Assembly (NCBI GenBank): GCA_947507875.1
Contig: CANNQP010000012.1
Location: forward strand, 33,755-97,754
From: Verrucomicrobiaceae bacterium
GTDB lineage: Bacteria > Verrucomicrobiota > Verrucomicrobiia > Verrucomicrobiales > Verrucomicrobiaceae
Direction of reading: 5' to 3'
DNA: 64,000 bases
The notes beneath the pieces were generated by a model that worked only from the letters and a program-made list of their open reading frames with translations, had not been told where the DNA came from and ran no database searches. The translations under genes were made by a program, and so were the position numbers. Below, piece after piece: positions 61,501 to 64,000 of the stretch. How positions within the stretch are numbered: position 1 is the first letter of the stretch; each line of letters starts with the position of its first letter.

Positions 61501-64000
61501 CGAACGGCACCGACCACATCACCCTGCCCACCACCGTGACGATCCCAGCGGGGCAAAGTTCACTCTCGTTGCCGGTGTCGACCCTCGACGATGCTTTGAT
61601 CGAAACGCCCGAGGAGGTCATCGCCACCATCAGCACCAACGCGGCCTACCTTCGCGATACCGCAGCGACAACGGCGACCGTGACGATCACCGACGATGAC
61701 ACGCCCTATGTCAGCGTCAGCGTGCCGGATTCCACCGCCGCCGAGGGTTCGGCCAATGGCGGCCTTTTCCTCCTGAGCCGCACGGGTAGCACCGCCGCTG
61801 CGTTGAAGGTCTATTACGGCCTATCTGGAAGTGCGATGCACGGTACGGACTATGCCGCCCTCATCGGAGAGGTCACCATCCCTGCCGGGGCCACCAGTGC
61901 TCCGGTGGTCATTTCGCCGTATGACGACGACGTCGCCGAGCCGGTGGAGTCCGTGACGCTCGCCATCGCCAACTTCAACAACGCCTACAACATCGGCAGC
62001 GTCTTCCAGGGCACGCTCACCATCACGGACAATGGCGACACACCGCTGATCAACGTCCGCTCTGGCAATGTCGGCACGGAAGGCGGCACCAATCCGACCT
62101 TTGTGTTCCGCTCCATCGGCACAGGCACCGGCAACATCACCGTGAATTACACCGTCAGCGGCACGGCGACAGCAGGCAGTGACTACACAGCCCTGTCAGG
62201 CAGCGTCAACGTCCCGGCGAACGGCTCCAATGACACCACCGTCACCCTTCCGCTGATCAATGACACCCTGGCCGAGTCCACTGAAACCGTCGTCGTCACC
62301 CTCACCCCCTCCGCCAGCTACCGCGCCTACAACGACACCAGCGCTGAGGTCGTGATCCTCGACAATGACAGCGGCGGTGATCGTGTGTCGGTCTCCCTTT
62401 ACAATCACTCACCCGGCGAGGCCGCGCCGACGAGCGGCACCTTCTACTTCTCACGCACCCTCACGGCGGGGGATCTGACTGTTAATTATGCCATCTCCGG
62501 CACGGCCACGAATGGCAGCGACTACGCCACCCTCAGCGGCAGCGTGGTCATTCCCGACACACAGTCAGGCGTCAATCTGGTGATGACGCCCATCAATGAC
62601 ACCCTCGCCGAAGGCACGGAAACCGTGACACTCACCGTGCTGCCGGGGACGGGTTACGGACCCGATCGGCCTGCCTCGGCGACCTTTGAAATCACGGACA
62701 ATGAATCCCCGGCCATCACGGTCGGCTTTCAGCAATCCTCCCTCGTCACGAGCGAGCAGCCCGGAGCCCTCGGCGAGTATCGGGACATCCCTGTTGTCTT
62801 GTCCGCCGCCTCTCCGAACACGATCACCGTGCGTTACCATTCCGCCGGAGGCAGTGCCTCAGGTGATGACGTGGACTGGGCCTTTGTCGATGCCGCCAAT
62901 GGCAACCGGCCCATCCTCAGTGGCATGCTCACCTTTCTGCCGGGCATGACCACGCAGAACCTCCGCATTCGCATCAAAAATGACGCGGTCATGGAAAGTG
63001 GTGAACTTGCGCTTCTGCAATTGTTCAGCCCCTTCAATGCCACGCTCACCAGCGGTCGCAGTCAAAACTCCGTCACCATCTTTGATGATGCCATCCCGGC
63101 CCTGGTCACGGAGGAGCGCTGGAATACGGGCACGGTTTACACGAACAACACCTGGAACAGCGTCACGCCGACCTCCACCTCCTACCTCATGGGCTTCACC
63201 ACTCCTCTAGATGTGGCGGACAATTACTCCCGACGGCTCACCGGGCAGATCACCGCACCCACTTCCGGCGTTTACAACTTCTGGATCGCCTCGGATGACG
63301 CCTCGCGGCTCTTGTTGAGCACGACTTCAAGTGCGGCCAACAAGGTGCAGATCGCCACAGTGAGCGGTTGGACTGACTTCCAGAACTGGGATGCCAATGC
63401 CTCGCAAAAGTCGGCCAACATCACCCTCGTCGCCGGTCAGTCCTACTACCTGGAAGTCCAGCATCAGGAAGGGGGCGGCGGGGATCACGTCTCCGTGGCC
63501 TGGCAGGGCCCGGGCTTTTCCAGAACCGCCATCCTATCGCCTATCGCGGACACGGCACCTCGCAGCGTCCGCTTGGCGACTTCAACCACGACCCGTTTGG
63601 AGACTGATGGCACCGAGCCTCTTCTCCAGGTCATTCTCGACCGCCCCGCGGGCAGCACGCCCATCACGGTTGATTACTCCACCTCCGGCACCGCCACCGC
63701 TGGCAGTGACTACACACTCACTCCCGGCAGGTTGACCTTTGCCACAGGCGAGCAGATGAAAGCCATCCCGCTCACCCTGATCAGTGATGCGGTCAGTGAG
63801 TTGCCGGAAAGCATCATCGTGGCGATCTCGAACCCCGTCGGGGCCTCGCTCGCGAATCCTGCGGCGCATACCATCGCGCTGATCGACCCAGGCCTGCCGG
63901 TCGTGGACACCTTGTTCATCACCGCTGCCTCCAGTCAGGCGGCCAACACCGTGCTGACTACGGCTACGGCGACAGCGCAGCCGGGACGCACCCTCACGGG
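58593..64000 (+). CDS. Large secreted zinc metalloprotease with PKD, carboxypeptidase-regulatory, Calx-beta and PA14 domains (incomplete)
   Basis: The frame opens at 58593 (second ATG at 58596) with a signal peptide (MMALRRVFLASLLFAVVLIL) and is still open at the window end (over 1800 residues). The peptidase unit (about 60-560) has the zinc motif HEIGHSLGRNH at 445-455: His445, Glu446 and His449, with His455 as probable third ligand, of the M6/M11-like type. Downstream are a PKD-like domain (about 630-715), a carboxypeptidase regulatory-like domain (about 722-790), seven Calx-beta repeats from about 797 (GTDYTFTP, GSDYTALSG and similar), and a PA14-like domain (about 1503-1640) before the last. 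The chain probably attaches to or degrades extracellular polymers. The C-terminus is beyond the window. Confidence 0.85.
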   Translation, partial: MMALRRVFLASLLFAVVLILFWSLGGASNLRSPSILEVASPVDPVPSLASATTIPFSTGSLAAPVAALAETSPGAQPHKALAEFTSWTERYLAANAAQREALEEEGVKLATARRPWFKQLIQTDPRRALEQAVPRVVRQDLPEEVVAQLEKPVSAKGDYNVYLGRPAPGVPVPPEGLTLRYFEANGVSYKAHVFGELTEVMSKTGVPLRGVSIDREMAVAENAVRRLETGERIPSGTLVEETCPVSGLTTEAVSEGQTVTEVSPTVEIGSRLITLCNGAHVSVLEDDFRTYIQSSGPGGGGFFMDNFPGTSSRAIGNLRCLYIRVTYPDQMAQPNTEEQAYADMRDNARFYLENSYGKLTQTTTVTPVLTLPRTVAWYKAKDAEVDGLGLVHNDSRAVARSAGYDPSQYDCIIVRVNQGPRLEGISWGGGTSVWITWDGMDVLNHEIGHSLGRNHANSWDSLDGTPYGYGQNGEYGNPFDVMGGSGGFSAHYNTISKRALAWLPDSYMHLARGNGVYRIFAYDQPTLEEGKRYGLNVAKDSVRQYNIEYHPARGGFLANNALVLYSGMGSNAGHLLDTTQGSLNGKDDGGIAVGRTYSDHEGDMHFTVLSQNSTSPPSLDIAYHRGPFPGNAAPTATLAASATTIAVGGSVTFTATASDADGDALAYHWFFDDGVSGTNSAEFTRTFTAAAQINAMLTVSDMKGGVVRRSIVIHVGSHGRQTISGSITVGGQPLQGVYVSGGGKGSYTNADGSYSLAGITTGAQTLTATLAGYTFTPGFTNPLTVVAGTNTANWTATAATFVTLEKIADANEGGANGTFRLTRTGSTDASLTVLVSPVGGTAVKGTDYTFTPDFVTSGSFRAFTIPVGAGSLDISVAAVNTSGVQDTTAEGPETLTMQLAGATGYFTQTASAVVMTVVDNDTTLPQVRVTAPDPYALEAPSGDAGSFLFTRVGSTAADLNLVVAWSGSATNGTDHITLPTTVTIPAGQSSLSLPVSTLDDALIETPEEVIATISTNAAYLRDTAATTATVTITDDDTPYVSVSVPDSTAAEGSANGGLFLLSRTGSTAAALKVYYGLSGSAMHGTDYAALIGEVTIPAGATSAPVVISPYDDDVAEPVESVTLAIANFNNAYNIGSVFQGTLTITDNGDTPLINVRSGNVGTEGGTNPTFVFRSIGTGTGNITVNYTVSGTATAGSDYTALSGSVNVPANGSNDTTVTLPLINDTLAESTETVVVTLTPSASYRAYNDTSAEVVILDNDSGGDRVSVSLYNHSPGEAAPTSGTFYFSRTLTAGDLTVNYAISGTATNGSDYATLSGSVVIPDTQSGVNLVMTPINDTLAEGTETVTLTVLPGTGYGPDRPASATFEITDNESPAITVGFQQSSLVTSEQPGALGEYRDIPVVLSAASPNTITVRYHSAGGSASGDDVDWAFVDAANGNRPILSGMLTFLPGMTTQNLRIRIKNDAVMESGELALLQLFSPFNATLTSGRSQNSVTIFDDAIPALVTEERWNTGTVYTNNTWNSVTPTSTSYLMGFTTPLDVADNYSRRLTGQITAPTSGVYNFWIASDDASRLLLSTTSSAANKVQIATVSGWTDFQNWDANASQKSANITLVAGQSYYLEVQHQEGGGGDHVSVAWQGPGFSRTAILSPIADTAPRSVRLATSTTTRLETDGTEPLLQVILDRPAGSTPITVDYSTSGTATAGSDYTLTPGRLTFATGEQMKAIPLTLISDAVSELPESIIVAISNPVGASLANPAAHTIALIDPGLPVVDTLFITAASSQAANTVLTTATATAQPGRTLT

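Noticed and set aside
1..64000. CRISPR array, tRNA or rRNA genes
   Set aside because: No regularly spaced short repeats, cloverleaf sequences or conserved rRNA blocks were seen on either strand; a dedicated scan could still find a divergent tRNA.

Overview
The window looks like a chromosomal segment of a Verrucomicrobiota bacterium, probably a Prosthecobacter-like member of the Verrucomicrobiales. The evidence is gene content: planctomycete/verrucomicrobial PSCyt1-DUF1549-DUF1553 cytochromes, a ThuA-like protein beside them, leucine-rich-like proteins with a 23-residue period, and very large secreted proteins built from FG-GAP, Ig, FN3, PKD and Calx-beta modules. No rRNA, tRNA or CRISPR array was recognised by eye. 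The genus is an inference from family knowledge, not from a marker gene.

Layout. 1-441 is the broken left remnant of an IS3-family transposase. 562-3753 encodes a self-contained bacterial nitric oxide synthase in one chain: two cyclic-nucleotide-binding-like domains, a BFD-type [2Fe-2S] domain, a ferredoxin-NAD(P) reductase module and a complete NOS oxygenase domain. Then come a small unknown gene (3922-4344) and a 5'-truncated outer-membrane beta-barrel gene with a good terminator (4458-5181). 5421-20300 is a minus-strand operon of three giant exported proteins (1902, 1148 and 1890 aa) separated by 40 and 11 bp.

About 21.3-50.2 kb is an accessory, defence-like island. Its left, mostly minus-strand part carries two exported or unknown proteins, a twin-arginine small protein, an LRR/sigma-4-like/zinc protein, a caspase-like H/C protein, an SPL-like radical SAM enzyme and two more LRR proteins. 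A plus-strand four-gene cassette (30224-34002) ends in a GIY-YIG protein. A minus-strand trypsin-like protease with a small partner gene (34088-35217) is bordered by an 85-bp imperfect direct repeat. From 35383 to 50221 a mostly plus-strand run carries a RAMA-like protein, GIY-YIG protein, phage Gp37/DUF5131 protein, giant SNF2-type helicase, ankyrin-like protein, NADAR protein, DUF2779 nuclease, second twin-arginine protein, PD-(D/E)XK protein, WYL regulator, HNH-like protein and DUF4236 protein. A 17-bp imperfect palindrome of the form GTGTCATGATATGGCAC lies 20-21 bp before three start codons here and, degenerately, before the WYL gene. It is a good candidate for the operator of that regulator.

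50.5-58.0 kb returns to typical verrucomicrobial chromosome: a DUF1549/DUF1553 cytochrome, a ThuA-like protein, an LRR-cytochrome-LRR protein and a DUF2231-cytochrome membrane protein. From 58593 to the window end runs an incomplete secreted zinc metalloprotease with PKD, Calx-beta and PA14 modules.

The strongest candidates for new biology are the cyclic-nucleotide-sensor/reductase/NOS fusion, the GIY-YIG + Gp37 + SNF2 operon with its shared WYL-type operators, and the repeat-bounded small-gene/trypsin unit.
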